From the NCBI RefSeq assembly GCF_000519205.1, contig NZ_JAFB01000004.1, positions 93,269 through 157,268 of the forward strand: DNA of 64,000 nt, written 5' to 3'. Both the position numbers and the translations under genes were made by a program. The DNA is from Amycolatopsis taiwanensis DSM 45107. Lineage in GTDB: Bacteria; Actinomycetota; Actinomycetes; Mycobacteriales; Pseudonocardiaceae. Positions 45,868-55,561 of this stretch are shown here, one piece after another. Position 1 is the first letter of the stretch. Each line of letters begins with the position of its first letter. The notes beneath the pieces are model-generated. The model did no database searches. It saw nothing but the letters and a program-made list of their open reading frames with translations, and was not told the origin of the DNA.

Positions 45868-47024
45868 GGGAGTTGCTCCGGCCCCGGATCGCCCCGGCGG
45901 TGGCCACCCGGTCTGGGCAGCCGGGCCACCTGATCGGCCGGCAGCTCGCCCTGGTGGTGGCGCGGCACCGAGGTCATCTCCACGGTCCGGTCCCACGACG
46001 GAGTCTCCACGCGGTGGTGCGGGTGGACGCCGTAGTGCGCCTGCTCCTCCGGGGTCAGGGACTCGATGATGCCCTCCTGCGCGGCGGACGGCAGGGTGTG
46101 GAGGATCTGCATGACCCGGTCCTTGCGCCGGATCGCGCCCTGCCGCACCGGCAGGCCAGGCGCGGGCTGCATCTGCGGCGGGATGCCGACGACCTCTTCG
46201 ACCCCGCCCGCGTGGTGGCCGGCGTCGAACATCGCGCGCTCGGCGGCCATCGTGGCGGAGTCCTTCTCCTCGGACATCCCGATCGGGCCGTCCATGCGGC
46301 CGTTGAGGAACTGCTTGACCGCCGGCTCTTCGCTGGTGAGCAGCACCTCGCGCGGCCCGAACATGACCAGCTCCTTGCGGAAGAGCATGCCCAGGTTGTC
46401 CGGCACGGTGCGGGCCAGGTTGATGTTGTGCGTGACGATGAGGAACGTCGCGTCGCTCTGCGCGTTGACGTCCAGGAACAGCTGCGAGATGTAGGTGGTG
46501 CGAACCGGGTCCAGACCCGAGTCGGGCTCGTCGACGAGAATGATCTCGGGGTCGAGCACGAGTGCACGGGCCAGTCCCGCGCGCTTGCGCATACCACCGG
46601 AGATCTCGCCGGGTAGTTTCTTCTCCGCACCCGCCAGACCGGTCATTTCGAGCTTTTCCAGCACAATCCGGCGAATCTCGGTTTCCGATTTCTTGGTGTG
46701 CTCACGCAACGGGAACGCCACGTTGTCGTAGAGGTTCATCGACCCGAACAGCGCGCCGTCCTGGAACAGCACCCCGAACAGTTTCCGGATCTCGTAGAGC
46801 TTGCGCTCACCGCAGCGGACGATGTCCACGCCATTGACCACGCACTTGCCGCGGTCCGGCTTGAGCAGCCCGATCATCGACTTGAGGAAGACCGACTTGC
46901 CGGTACCCGACGGTCCCAGCAGCACCGAGACCTCACCGGGCGGCAGCGTGAGCGTGACATCCCGCCAGATGGTCTGTCTGCCGAACGACTTCGTGAGACC
47001 CTCGACGACCACCTCGGCACCCAT
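45864..47024 (-). CDS. mceG: ABC transporter ATPase of the Mce importer (MceG/Mkl)
   Basis: This ATPase energises YrbE/Mce lipid import. Walker A GPSGTGKS is at residues 37-44, the signature is ISGGM, and Walker B/D-loop is ILVDEPDSGLDP. A ~140-residue C-terminal extension, Pro/His-rich at its end, follows the ATPase domain as in mycobacterial Mkl. The start is ATG 47024 with GGGAGGT upstream; the longer GTG-type frame to 47060 is less likely. It opens the operon and is coupled to yrbEA. Confidence 0.94.
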   Translation of the reverse strand: MGAEVVVEGLTKSFGRQTIWRDVTLTLPPGEVSVLLGPSGTGKSVFLKSMIGLLKPDRGKCVVNGVDIVRCGERKLYEIRKLFGVLFQDGALFGSMNLYDNVAFPLREHTKKSETEIRRIVLEKLEMTGLAGAEKKLPGEISGGMRKRAGLARALVLDPEIILVDEPDSGLDPVRTTYISQLFLDVNAQSDATFLIVTHNINLARTVPDNLGMLFRKELVMFGPREVLLTSEEPAVKQFLNGRMDGPIGMSEEKDSATMAAERAMFDAGHHAGGVEEVVGIPPQMQPAPGLPVRQGAIRRKDRVMQILHTLPSAAQEGIIESLTPEEQAHYGVHPHHRVETPSWDRTVEMTSVPRHHQGELPADQVARLPRPGGHRRGDPGPEQLP

Positions 47025-47126
47025 CGCACCTCCCGGAGTTCTCACGGTGTCGGCCAGCACACCCGAACAGGTCGCAAACCGTCAACCCGGTCGCGTCGTC
47101 TTCAGCCAACGAGCGACGCCCCGAAG

Positions 47127-47155
47127 AGGTTACTCACGAGTTTGGCAATGCTCAA
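47127..47155 (-). promoter_or_regulatory. candidate promoter of the mceG-yrbE-mce operon
   Basis: TTGAGC (47155-47150), a 17-bp spacer and TAACCT (47132-47127) lie 103 bp before the mceG start, just after the rplL terminator. A TTGACG further downstream has no good -10. This supports independent transcription of the mce operon. Confidence 0.45.
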
Positions 47156-47203
47156 TCCAGGTGGTTGCGATCGACGCCGATCCGGCAAAATCGGCGCAGC
47201 GAA

Positions 47204-47239
47204 AAGAGGGCGAGCAGGCCACAGCCTGCTCGCCCTCTT
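47204..47239 (-). terminator. rplL terminator
   Basis: Perfect 16-bp arms (AAGAGGGCGAGCAGGC and GCCTGCTCGCCCTCTT) with a 4-nt loop lie 16 bp beyond the rplL stop. The arm is flanked by a short A/T-rich end on the transcribed strand. This ends the rplJ-rplL transcript before the mce operon. Confidence 0.9.
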
Positions 47240-47255
47240 CCGGAATACGGTGGGA

Positions 47256-47645
47256 CTACTTGACGCTGATCTTCGCGCCGGCAGCCTCGAGCTTCTCCTT
47301 GGCGGCCTCGGCGGCCTCCTTGTCGACCTTCTCCAGCAGCGCCTTGGGCGCGCTCTCGACGAGGTCCTTGGCCTCCTTCAGGCCCAGGCCCGAGACGACC
47401 TCACGGACGACCTTGATGACCTGGATCTTCTTGTCACCGGCGGACTCGAGGACGACGTCGAACTCGTCCTTCTCCTCCTCGGCCGGGGCGGCGGCAGCGG
47501 CGGCACCCGGGGCGGCCGCGACGGCGACCGGCGCAGCGGCGGTGACGTCGAAGGTCTCCTCGAACTTCTTCACGAAGTCCGAGAGCTCGAGCAGGGTCAG
47601 CTCCTTGAACGCGTCGAGCAGTTCTTCGGTGCTCAGCTTCGCCAT
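47256..47645 (-). CDS. rplL: 50S ribosomal protein L7/L12
   Basis: L12 dimers form the stalk that recruits translational GTPases. The 129-residue protein has the N-terminal dimerisation domain ([20 protein letters not shown]), an Ala/Pro hinge and the conserved C-terminal domain ([20 protein letters not shown]). It follows rplJ by 38 bp. Confidence 0.98.
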   Translation of the reverse strand: MAKLSTEELLDAFKELTLLELSDFVKKFEETFDVTAAAPVAVAAAPGAAAAAAPAEEEKDEFDVVLESAGDKKIQVIKVVREVVSGLGLKEAKDLVESAPKALLEKVDKEAAEAAKEKLEAAGAKISVK

Positions 47646-47683
47646 GATGGCGTTCCTTCCTTACGGGGTTCGGTGAGTTGGTT

Positions 47684-48232
47684 TCAGCTCTCGGCAGGTG
47701 CTTCGCCGGATTCGGACGCTTCGCTCTGCTTCTCCTGCAGCGCCGCGGCGAGGCGGGCGACCTGGGCAGCCGGCGCCTGGAACAGCGCGGCGGCCTGGGA
47801 CAGCTTCGCCTTGAACGCGCCCGCCGCCTTGGCGAGCAGGACCTCACGGCTGTCGAGATCGGCGATCTGGTTGATCTCGTCGATGCTGAGCGGGCGGCCA
47901 TCCATGTAGCCGCCCTTGATCACGAGCGCGTTGTTGTCCTTCGCGAAATCACGAAGCGCCTTCGCGGCGTCGACCGGCTCGCCCTCGACGAAGGCGATCG
48001 CGGTCGGGCCGATGAAGAGTTCGTCCATACCCTCGATGCCAGCGTCCTGGGCGGCCCGCTTGACCAGGGTGTTCTTCGCGACCCGGTACTTGGCACTGGT
48101 GCCGAGAGCGCGGCGCAGCTGGGACAGCTGGGACACGGAGAGGCCGGAGTACTGCGTAACGACGGTGGCCGAGCTGGTGCGGAACCGATCCGCGATCTCG
48201 GCGACAGCCGCCGCCTTGTCGGGCTTCGCCAT
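47684..48232 (-). CDS. rplJ: 50S ribosomal protein L10
   Basis: L10 anchors the L12 stalk. The 182-residue protein begins [20 protein letters not shown] and contains the rRNA-binding core ([20 protein letters not shown]). A C-terminal helix and Glu/Ala-rich tail bind L12 dimers. A long structured leader precedes it. Confidence 0.98.
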   Translation of the reverse strand: MAKPDKAAAVAEIADRFRTSSATVVTQYSGLSVSQLSQLRRALGTSAKYRVAKNTLVKRAAQDAGIEGMDELFIGPTAIAFVEGEPVDAAKALRDFAKDNNALVIKGGYMDGRPLSIDEINQIADLDSREVLLAKAAGAFKAKLSQAAALFQAPAAQVARLAAALQEKQSEASESGEAPAES

Positions 48233-48448
48233 GCGTCGCCTCCTCTCTTGGCTGGTGACCGCCAGCCGTCGAGGGGCCCGTAAAAGACGAAACGCCCCAT
48301 GCGCAGCAGGCGCCGGGGCGTGTACGCGTGCGATGACGCGTCCAACCTCGTTCCTCCTGCGCGGGCCGTCCGCCGTTTGCGGAACCTTCGTCCCTTCGCT
48401 GACGCTCAGGGAAACCAGCGGTCTTCGGTAGAACCGTCATTTAGTGTA
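48233..48448 (-). promoter_or_regulatory. rplJ promoter and putative L10 leader RNA
   Basis: A -10 element TACACT lies at 48448-48443; the -35 is weak. About 200 nt of leader follow before rplJ. It contains the segment CCGAAGACCGCTGG near its 5' end and several complementary blocks, including GGCTGGCGGTCACCAGCC just before the ribosome-binding site. Many bacteria have a leader here bound by L10(L12)4 for autoregulation. Identification as an L10 leader is by position and general form; no covariance search was run. Confidence 0.5.
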
Positions 48449-48481
48449 CGTCACGCCTTGAGAGACACCGCGGGGGATGCC

Positions 48482-48817
48482 TCAAACCTCAATCATCCGG
48501 CGCAGCACGAACCGGATCGCGTCGATCTCCGACTTGTCGAGACGAGCACTGTGCTGCCGCACCAGACGACGACGACTGATCGACTTGAGTTGATCACACA
48601 TCGCGAAACTCGGTTTACCTAGCGAGTCAAGTCGAGGATGAAACGGAAGCCCTCGATCCTTCGTCGTGCAGGGCACAACAAAAACGAGATCGTTAGGCAA
48701 TTCGCAAGCGAACGCTGACCCCACGACCACCGCAGGCCGCTGGCCTGCCTGCTCACGGCCGATCTGAGGGTCGAAGTCCGCCCACCACACCTGCCACGGC
48801 CAGACCGTCCGAGTCAC
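48482..48817 (-). CDS. MazF/PemK-like toxin
   Basis: MazF toxins are ribosome-independent or -dependent mRNA endoribonucleases. The 111-residue protein has the family N-terminus VWWADFDPQIGREQAGQRPA, the VVPCTTK-type core strand and the C-terminal helix LDKSEIDAIRFVLRRM. The GTG start overlaps the upstream antitoxin stop (GTGA). It runs towards rplJ, but the rplJ promoter lies between them. Confidence 0.88.
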   Translation of the reverse strand: MTRTVWPWQVWWADFDPQIGREQAGQRPAVVVGSAFACELPNDLVFVVPCTTKDRGLPFHPRLDSLGKPSFAMCDQLKSISRRRLVRQHSARLDKSEIDAIRFVLRRMIEV

Positions 48818-49038
48818 TCGGCCACCTCGGTGTCCACCTCAGCCAGTTCACTGCTTTCTCGCAGGTAGTCATCGGCCATTTCCGGATCGGCGGCAAGCCG
48901 GGCCAGGGCTCGGCGCGACTCGTGCTCGAAAAGCAGCACACCAAGCGCGTCGTCAAGCGTGCCACCACCCAACTCGGACTCGGCGATCCGGGCAAGCCTG
49001 TCTCGATTCTCCTGGCCGACCCGCATACTAGTTTGCAT
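48814..49038 (-). CDS. antitoxin partner of the MazF-like toxin
   Basis: A 74-residue, acidic, helix-rich protein beginning MQTSMRVGQENRDRLARIAE. The N-terminus resembles a ribbon-helix-helix DNA-binding domain, and the Glu-rich C-terminus would neutralise the toxin. The ATG at 49038 is chosen because an operator-like palindrome and a -10-like CATACT lie right at it; the frame is open upstream but non-conserved. Overlap with the toxin gene is typical of TA operons. Confidence 0.8.
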   Translation of the reverse strand: MQTSMRVGQENRDRLARIAESELGGGTLDDALGVLLFEHESRRALARLAADPEMADDYLRESSELAEVDTEVAE

Positions 49039-49052
49039 AGCTCCAGTATGCG
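49022..49052. promoter_or_regulatory. palindromic operator over the antitoxin start codon
   Basis: Perfect 8-bp arms CGCATACT and AGTATGCG, 15 bp apart, bracket the antitoxin ATG. A third related half-site (GCATAG) lies in the spacer. On the minus strand the right arm supplies CATACT, a possible -10 ending 6 nt before the ATG, which would give a leaderless mRNA. Typical TA autoregulation is inferred. Confidence 0.5.
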
Positions 49053-49197
49053 TCGAGGATTCGAAGGCTGCAACGGGTCCACAGGGTCGCCGCTGACCGA
49101 TTCCGGACGCTCTCCGACGGGGCCGCCCGGGATCGGGCACCGTTTGTCCAGAAACCGCGAAGTGCGGTGGCTTGACCACGCCGGGCATCATGGGCGG

Positions 49198-50052
49198 GTG
49201 GCGGAACAGCGACCAGGGGAGCAACCGGACCAGCCGGGCAGGGAAGTAGCGCGTGCGCAACCCTCCCAGCCGGAACTCGACGCCGAGCAATTGCGGCAGT
49301 TCCGGCAATTCCAGCAGTTCCAGGACTTTCTGCGGTTCAGCGAGGCGCAAGGCCAGGACGGCGAGCACAAACAGCCGGCGACAGGTGGCCAGCTCGTGCC
49401 GAATCAGGGCGCACCGCCCGCGCCCCCACCGGGCGGGTCGCTACAGGTCGCCGCACCCCGACACCTGCCCGCGCCGCGCCCGAAGATCAGGGCCCCGCGC
49501 TGGGCCAAGCGGCTGGCCGGAAAGCTGTTGTCGGCGTTCCTCTTCTTCCTCGTGCTCGCGATCGCCGGAAAGCTTGCCTACGACCACTTCTTCCCGAGTA
49601 ACGACGACAACCGCCCGGCTTCGGAAACCGGCGGCGGCACCTATCACGCCAACAAGATCCTCTCCACGCAACCCTACGAGGCCGTGCGAAAGGTTTACGC
49701 CCAGATCGCCCAGGACCGCCCCGATCTCGCCTGCGGATACTTCGACATCCCGATTCAGCAGAAATTCGCGACCGACCTTGGCTATGCCGACTGCGAGCAG
49801 GCGGTGCACGGACTGAGGGCAGAGGTGAAGAACCTCAACGAGTATGCCGAATCCATTCCGAGCAACGTCTCCGACCAACAGGGCGACACGGTCCGGATCG
49901 ACTCGTGTTCGTTCTCGATCAGTGGTGGTCCGGCTCTCGGCGTCTTCACGGTCACGAAGGTCGAAAAGAGCCAGTGGCTGATCACCGGCCATGAGCCCGG
50001 TCCGCCCACCTGCGCCGGGACCAGTGCGAAAACCATTCCGACCACGCCCTGA
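49198..50052 (+). CDS. membrane-anchored protein of unknown function
   Basis: A 284-residue protein from GTG 49198. Residues 1-100 are cytosolic and Gln/Pro-rich, with a striking aromatic-Gln stretch LRQFRQFQQFQDFLRF (about 32-47). One membrane segment is at about 110-127 (LLSAFLFFLVLAIAGKLAYD). The extracytoplasmic C-terminal domain has four Cys (LACGYF, YADCEQ, DSCSF, PTCAG), probably two disulfides. No enzyme motif is visible. It is transcribed opposite to its ribosomal neighbours. Confidence 0.85.
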   Translation: MAEQRPGEQPDQPGREVARAQPSQPELDAEQLRQFRQFQQFQDFLRFSEAQGQDGEHKQPATGGQLVPNQGAPPAPPPGGSLQVAAPRHLPAPRPKIRAPRWAKRLAGKLLSAFLFFLVLAIAGKLAYDHFFPSNDDNRPASETGGGTYHANKILSTQPYEAVRKVYAQIAQDRPDLACGYFDIPIQQKFATDLGYADCEQAVHGLRAEVKNLNEYAESIPSNVSDQQGDTVRIDSCSFSISGGPALGVFTVTKVEKSQWLITGHEPGPPTCAGTSAKTIPTTP

Positions 50053-50065
50053 CCCCGGACACAAA

Positions 50066-50101
50066 AAGGCCCGGCGACATGTCGACATGTCGCCGGGCCT
50101 T
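50066..50101. terminator. bidirectional terminator between the membrane-protein gene and rplA
   Basis: A perfect 36-bp palindrome: arms AAGGCCCGGCGACATGTC and GACATGTCGCCGGGCCTT. It begins with A-run and ends with TT, allowing use by both convergent transcripts. It lies 13 bp from each gene. Confidence 0.88.
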
Positions 50102-50113
50102 CAGGGATGAACG

Positions 50114-50836
50114 TCAGGCGGTCGCGGCTTCCTCGGCGAGGAGGTTGCGGGTACGCGCCGGGTCCACCGGCACGCCCGGGCCCATCGTCGTGGTGAAGGT
50201 GACCTTCTTCAGGTAACGGCCCTTCGCGGCGGACGGCTTCGCGCGCAGCACCTCGTCCAGCGCCGCGGCGTAGTTCTCCACCAGCTTCTCGGCGTCGAAC
50301 GAGGTCTTGCCGATCACCAGGTGCAGGTTGGCCTGCTTGTCCACCCGGAAGTTGATCTTCCCGCCCTTGATGTCGGTGACCGCCTTGGCCACGGCCGGGG
50401 TCACGGTACCGGTCTTCGGGTTCGGCATCAGGCCACGCGGGCCCAGGATGCGAGCGATCCGGCCGACCTTCGCCATCTGGTCCGGCGTCGCGATCGCGGC
50501 GTCGAAGTCGAGCCAGCCACCCTGGATACGCTCGATCAGGTCGTCGCTGCCGACCACGTCCGCGCCGGCGGCCTCGGCCTCGGCGGCCTTGTCACCGACG
50601 GCGAACACGATCACGCGGGCGGTCTTACCGGTACCGTGCGGCAGGTTCACGGTGCCGCGGACCATCTGGTCGGCCTTGCGCGGGTCGACGCCGAGACGCA
50701 TGGCCACTTCGACCGTCGCGTCCATCTTCGTCTTGGAGGTTTCCTTCGCGAGCCTCGCGGCCTCGAGCGGCGCGTACAGCCGCTCCCGGTCGATCAGCTC
50801 GGCGGCCTGACGGTAGGCCTTGCTGCGCTTTGCCAT
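50114..50836 (-). CDS. rplA: 50S ribosomal protein L1
   Basis: L1 forms the mobile stalk at the E site and in many bacteria autoregulates the L11-L1 operon. The 240-residue protein has the signature [20 protein letters not shown] and the [13 protein letters not shown] end region. It follows rplK after a 200-bp spacer carrying a duplicated rplK end. Confidence 0.98.
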   Translation of the reverse strand: MAKRSKAYRQAAELIDRERLYAPLEAARLAKETSKTKMDATVEVAMRLGVDPRKADQMVRGTVNLPHGTGKTARVIVFAVGDKAAEAEAAGADVVGSDDLIERIQGGWLDFDAAIATPDQMAKVGRIARILGPRGLMPNPKTGTVTPAVAKAVTDIKGGKINFRVDKQANLHLVIGKTSFDAEKLVENYAAALDEVLRAKPSAAKGRYLKKVTFTTTMGPGVPVDPARTRNLLAEEAATA

Positions 50837-50957
50837 GCTCTGTCCTTCGGATCAGTGTGGTGACGGGCCAGCGCCTGGCCCTCCCACGGGGTTCGAACAC
50901 CGCCGCGCGCCGGCGCGACGATGAAGGTCTGTTCGACGGCTACAGCCATCGACGTCA

Positions 50958-51032
50958 TCACTCGACGGTGATGCCCATCGACCGGGCGGTACCGGCGATC
51001 ATCTTGACTGACACTGTGCGGCCTGCTCGACG
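50958..51032 (-). repeat. tandem partial duplication of the rplK 3' end
   Basis: Bases 50958-51006 match 51036-51084 (the last 49 bp of rplK) at 47 of 49 positions. After an 11-bp insertion, a further 15 bp (GCGGCCTGCTCGACG) at 51018-51032 match 51085-51099. The copy thus repeats the last ~64 bp of rplK, including the stop codon (TGA instead of TAA), in the rplK-rplA spacer. It is non-coding as it stands. Confidence 0.95.
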
Positions 51033-51035
51033 CCG

Positions 51036-51467
51036 TTACTCGACGGTGATGCCCATCGACCGGGCGGTACCGGCGATGATCTTGGCGGCCTGCTCGACGT
51101 CCAGCGCGTTGAGGTCGCTCTTCTTCGTCTCGGCGATCTCCCGCACCTGGTCCCAGCTCACCTTGGCGACCTTGGTCTTGTGCGGCTCCGCCGAGCCCTT
51201 CTCCACGCCCGCGGCCTTGAGCAGCAGCTTCGCGGCCGGCGGCGTCTTGAGCTTGAAGTCGAACGAGCGGTCCTCGTACACGGAGATCTCGACCGGCACC
51301 ACGTTACCGCGCTGCGACTCGGTCGCGGCGTTGTATGCCTTGCAGAACTCCATGATGTTGACGCCGTGCTGGCCCAGCGCGGGGCCGACCGGCGGGGCCG
51401 GGTTCGCGGCACCCGCCTGAATCTGCAGCTTGATGATCGCCGCAAGCTTCTTCTTCTTGGGTGGCAT
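51036..51467 (-). CDS. rplK: 50S ribosomal protein L11
   Basis: L11 forms the GTPase-associated centre and the thiostrepton site with 23S rRNA. The 143-residue protein has the Pro-rich N-terminal linker ([20 protein letters not shown]) and the C-terminal RNA-binding domain, ending RSMGITVE. Its 3' end is duplicated just downstream. Confidence 0.98.
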   Translation of the reverse strand: MPPKKKKLAAIIKLQIQAGAANPAPPVGPALGQHGVNIMEFCKAYNAATESQRGNVVPVEISVYEDRSFDFKLKTPPAAKLLLKAAGVEKGSAEPHKTKVAKVSWDQVREIAETKKSDLNALDVEQAAKIIAGTARSMGITVE

Positions 51468-51613
51468 TCCTGTTCCTATTCACCTACTGGGGCGTGCTGC
51501 GATCTCCTCGAGCGCGGCAACTGCCGTGACCGCCGCGTCTCGCCTCGCAACATCGTCACTTCGTCCCCCGCGCACCTGCCAGCAGCGGGGGCCAACGGTC
51601 GCCGCGGCGACCG

Positions 51614-52836
<1,223 letters not shown>

Positions 52837-52923
52837 GACCGCTCCTCCGTGTCTGCCGTGTGTTCGCCAAGGTCAGGTCGCCCCGACCCGCTCTCGGCTT
52901 CCACTACACCGCCTTTTCTACGC

Positions 52924-52995
<72 letters not shown>

Positions 52996-53231
52996 TTGAG
53001 CAATCTCATGCCCTGTGGAGGATCGAACCGAAGAGGACTTCGCTTCGCTCTTCCACAGCTGGCTGGGCGCCCTTCACCAACTCCACTTCGTGGTGGAGCT
53101 CCGGTGCTGGACGTTCCAAGTTCGGCAGTCTACGGCAAGCCCTGGACAACTCCGCAACCGAGCCCTCTTCACCGGCTCACCAGCGCCGCCCTGCGTCGTT
53201 GATCACATAACGGACATGCGACGATGTGACC

Positions 53232-54467
53232 ATGAGCAGCCCTTCCGCGACCGTCACCAAAGACACCCGCCCGCGCGTCTCGGCCCGCATCGCCGGCATC
53301 ACGCCGTCGGCGACCCTCGCCGTGGATGCGAAGGTGAAGGCGCTCAAGGCCGAGGGGCGGCCGGTGATCGGCTTCGGCGCCGGGCAGCCCGACTTCCCCA
53401 CCCCGGACTACGTGGTCGAAGCGGCCGCCGAAGCGGCACGTAACCGCGCCAACCATGGTTACACCCCGGCCGGTGGCCTGCCCGAACTGCGGGAAGCCAT
53501 CGCCGCCAAGACCCTGCGCGACTCGGGCTTTCAGATCGAGGCGTCCCAGGTCCTGGTGACCAACGGCGGCAAGCAGGCCGTCTATTCCGCGTTCGCGACC
53601 CTGCTCGACCCCGGTGACGAGGTCCTGCTGCTGGCGCCGTACTGGACCACCTACCCCGAGTCGATCAAGCTCGCGGGTGGGGTGCCGGTGCAGGTCACCG
53701 CGGACGAGTCGACCGGCTACCTGGTCACCGTCGAGCAGTTGGAGGCCGCCCGGACCGAGCGCACCAAGGTCGTGCTGTTCAACTCGCCGTCCAACCCGAC
53801 CGGCGCCGTCTACCCGCGCGAGCACATCGAGGCGATCGGCCGGTGGGCCTACGAGCACGGGCTGTGGGTGATCACCGACGAGATCTACGAGCACCTGGTC
53901 TACGACGGCGCCCAGAACCACTCCCTGCCGGTCGTGGTGCCCGAGATGGCCGACCGGACGCTGGTGCTCAACGGCGTCGCCAAGACCTACTCGATGACCG
54001 GCTGGCGGGTCGGCTGGATCGCCGGGCCGCTGGACGTGATCAAGGCCGCGACCAGCTACCAGACGCACCTTTGCGGCAACGTCGCGAACATTTCCCAGCG
54101 GGCGGCGCTCGCCGCGGTCGCCGGGCCGCTGGACATCGTGCACGAGATGCGCGCGGCGTTCGACCAGCGCCGCCGGACGATCGTGTCGATGCTCTCGGAC
54201 ATCCCGGGCGTCGAGTGCCCGACACCGCAGGGCGCGTTCTACGCCTACCCGTCGGTGAAGGCCACGCTGGGCAAGGAAATCCGCGGTCAACGGCCGGCGG
54301 ACACGCTGGAGTTGGCCGAGTTGATCCTGCGCGAAGCCGAGGTCGCGGTGGTGCCCGGTGAGGCGTTCGGCACCGCCGGCTACTTCCGGTTCTCCTACGC
54401 GCTCGCCGAGTCGGACCTGATCGAAGGCGTCACCCGGGTCGGGAATCTTCTCGCCGAAGCCAAATAG
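53232..54467 (+). CDS. aspC: pyridoxal-phosphate aminotransferase, aspartate aminotransferase-like
   Basis: A fold-type I class I/II aminotransferase of 411 residues. The Schiff-base Lys251 lies in [15 protein letters not shown]. The family motifs [20 protein letters not shown] and [12 protein letters not shown] (C-terminal substrate-binding Arg) are present. It most resembles actinobacterial aspartate aminotransferases placed near nusG/secE. The ATG at 53232 lacks a clear ribosome-binding site; a GTG two codons earlier is possible. Confidence 0.93.
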   Translation: MSSPSATVTKDTRPRVSARIAGITPSATLAVDAKVKALKAEGRPVIGFGAGQPDFPTPDYVVEAAAEAARNRANHGYTPAGGLPELREAIAAKTLRDSGFQIEASQVLVTNGGKQAVYSAFATLLDPGDEVLLLAPYWTTYPESIKLAGGVPVQVTADESTGYLVTVEQLEAARTERTKVVLFNSPSNPTGAVYPREHIEAIGRWAYEHGLWVITDEIYEHLVYDGAQNHSLPVVVPEMADRTLVLNGVAKTYSMTGWRVGWIAGPLDVIKAATSYQTHLCGNVANISQRAALAAVAGPLDIVHEMRAAFDQRRRTIVSMLSDIPGVECPTPQGAFYAYPSVKATLGKEIRGQRPADTLELAELILREAEVAVVPGEAFGTAGYFRFSYALAESDLIEGVTRVGNLLAEAK

Positions 54468-54585
54468 GCAGAGGTCCGTTCAGAACCGCGAGGACACGGC
54501 CTGGCTACCCGAACGCGTTCTCTACAACACTGTCACTCGAACGGATAGTGATCGGCCGGCTACGGATAGCGTACAAACGTAAACC

Positions 54586-55488
54586 GTGGCGAGCAAAGGC
54601 AGCGGCGGGATGGTCGTGGCTGTGATCATCTTCAGCCTGATCGGCTTCGGTTACCTCAGATCGCAGCAGGGTTACTCGGCGGCACCACCCGCGGCTGGAG
54701 ATCCGGGAACGAGCGGCGGCACCGGGCGCTATGTGGCGCTCGGCGACTCCTACACGTCGTCGCCCCGCACCGGCAAGCAGGCGGGGACGCCGGCGGGCTG
54801 CGACCGGTCTGACAACAACTATCCGCACCTGGTCGCGGCCTCGATCAAGCCGGCCCAGTTCGTCGACGTGAGCTGCAGCGGGGCGACCACGGCGAACATG
54901 ACCGCGGCGCAGAAGACCACGAACGGGACCAACCCGCCGCAGCTGGACGCGCTGAACTCCGCTACCACGCTGGTGACCCTCGGCATCGGCGGGAACGACG
55001 TGGGATTCATCGGCCTGGCAAAGGAATGCGCGACACTGAACCACAACAGCTCGCCGTGCAAGGCGAAGATGACCGCGGGCGGGCACGACCAGCTCGCCGA
55101 GCGGATCGAGGCGGCGGCGCCGAAGATCGCCGACGTGCTCACGCGAATACACGCCCGGGCGCCCAGGGCGCGCGTGATCGTGGTCGGCTACCCGACCGCC
55201 CTGCCCGACGGCCCCGGCTGCTGGCCGTTCCTTCCGCTCGGCGCCGACGACGTGGCTTACCTGCGCAACTCGGAGGCCAAGCTGAACCACATGCTCGCCA
55301 CGCAGGCCAGGACGCACCGGGCCGGGTTCGCCGACACTGCGGCCCCGAGCAGGGGGCACGACATGTGCGCCAAGACCGGCACCAAGTGGGTGGAGGACCT
55401 GGTGCCGACCTCACGCGCCCAGTCGTTGCATCCCAACGCCAACGGCGAGCGGGCGATGGCGAACGCGGTTCTCGGTCTGGCCAGGTGA
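54586..55488 (+). CDS. secreted or membrane-anchored SGNH/GDSL hydrolase
   Basis: Residues 7-25 form an uncleaved-anchor or signal segment, so the enzyme acts outside the membrane. The SGNH catalytic set is Ser55 (GDSY), Gly99 (SCSGA), Asn137 (GGND) and His282 (SLHPN). Six cysteines (72, 97, 148, 158, 212, 261) fit the three-disulfide pattern of Streptomyces-type extracellular lipases/esterases. Length is 300 residues from a GTG start. The substrate is unknown; acyl esters or lipids are likely. Confidence 0.9.
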   Translation: MASKGSGGMVVAVIIFSLIGFGYLRSQQGYSAAPPAAGDPGTSGGTGRYVALGDSYTSSPRTGKQAGTPAGCDRSDNNYPHLVAASIKPAQFVDVSCSGATTANMTAAQKTTNGTNPPQLDALNSATTLVTLGIGGNDVGFIGLAKECATLNHNSSPCKAKMTAGGHDQLAERIEAAAPKIADVLTRIHARAPRARVIVVGYPTALPDGPGCWPFLPLGADDVAYLRNSEAKLNHMLATQARTHRAGFADTAAPSRGHDMCAKTGTKWVEDLVPTSRAQSLHPNANGERAMANAVLGLAR

Positions 55489-55561
55489 ACCGAGGCGCTC
55501 CGATGGCGTGATGGGCACCCGCGGGCGGGTTTTCGCAGCCGGCGGACGGTAGCCTGCTTGC

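Noticed and set aside
50958..51032. A second small gene in the rplK-rplA spacer
   Set aside because: It is a partial copy of the rplK 3' end with an 11-bp insertion and no start or ribosome-binding site.
53013..53058. tRNA-like hairpin (CTGTGGA ... TCCACAG) containing GGTTCGATCC next to tRNA-Trp
   Set aside because: The 3' half resembles a T-arm, but there is no anticodon arm or correct spacing. At most a degraded tRNA.
55489..55561. rpmG (L33) expected upstream of hadA by mycobacterial synteny
   Set aside because: The gap is only 73 bp and contains no L33-like sequence. The gene must lie elsewhere.
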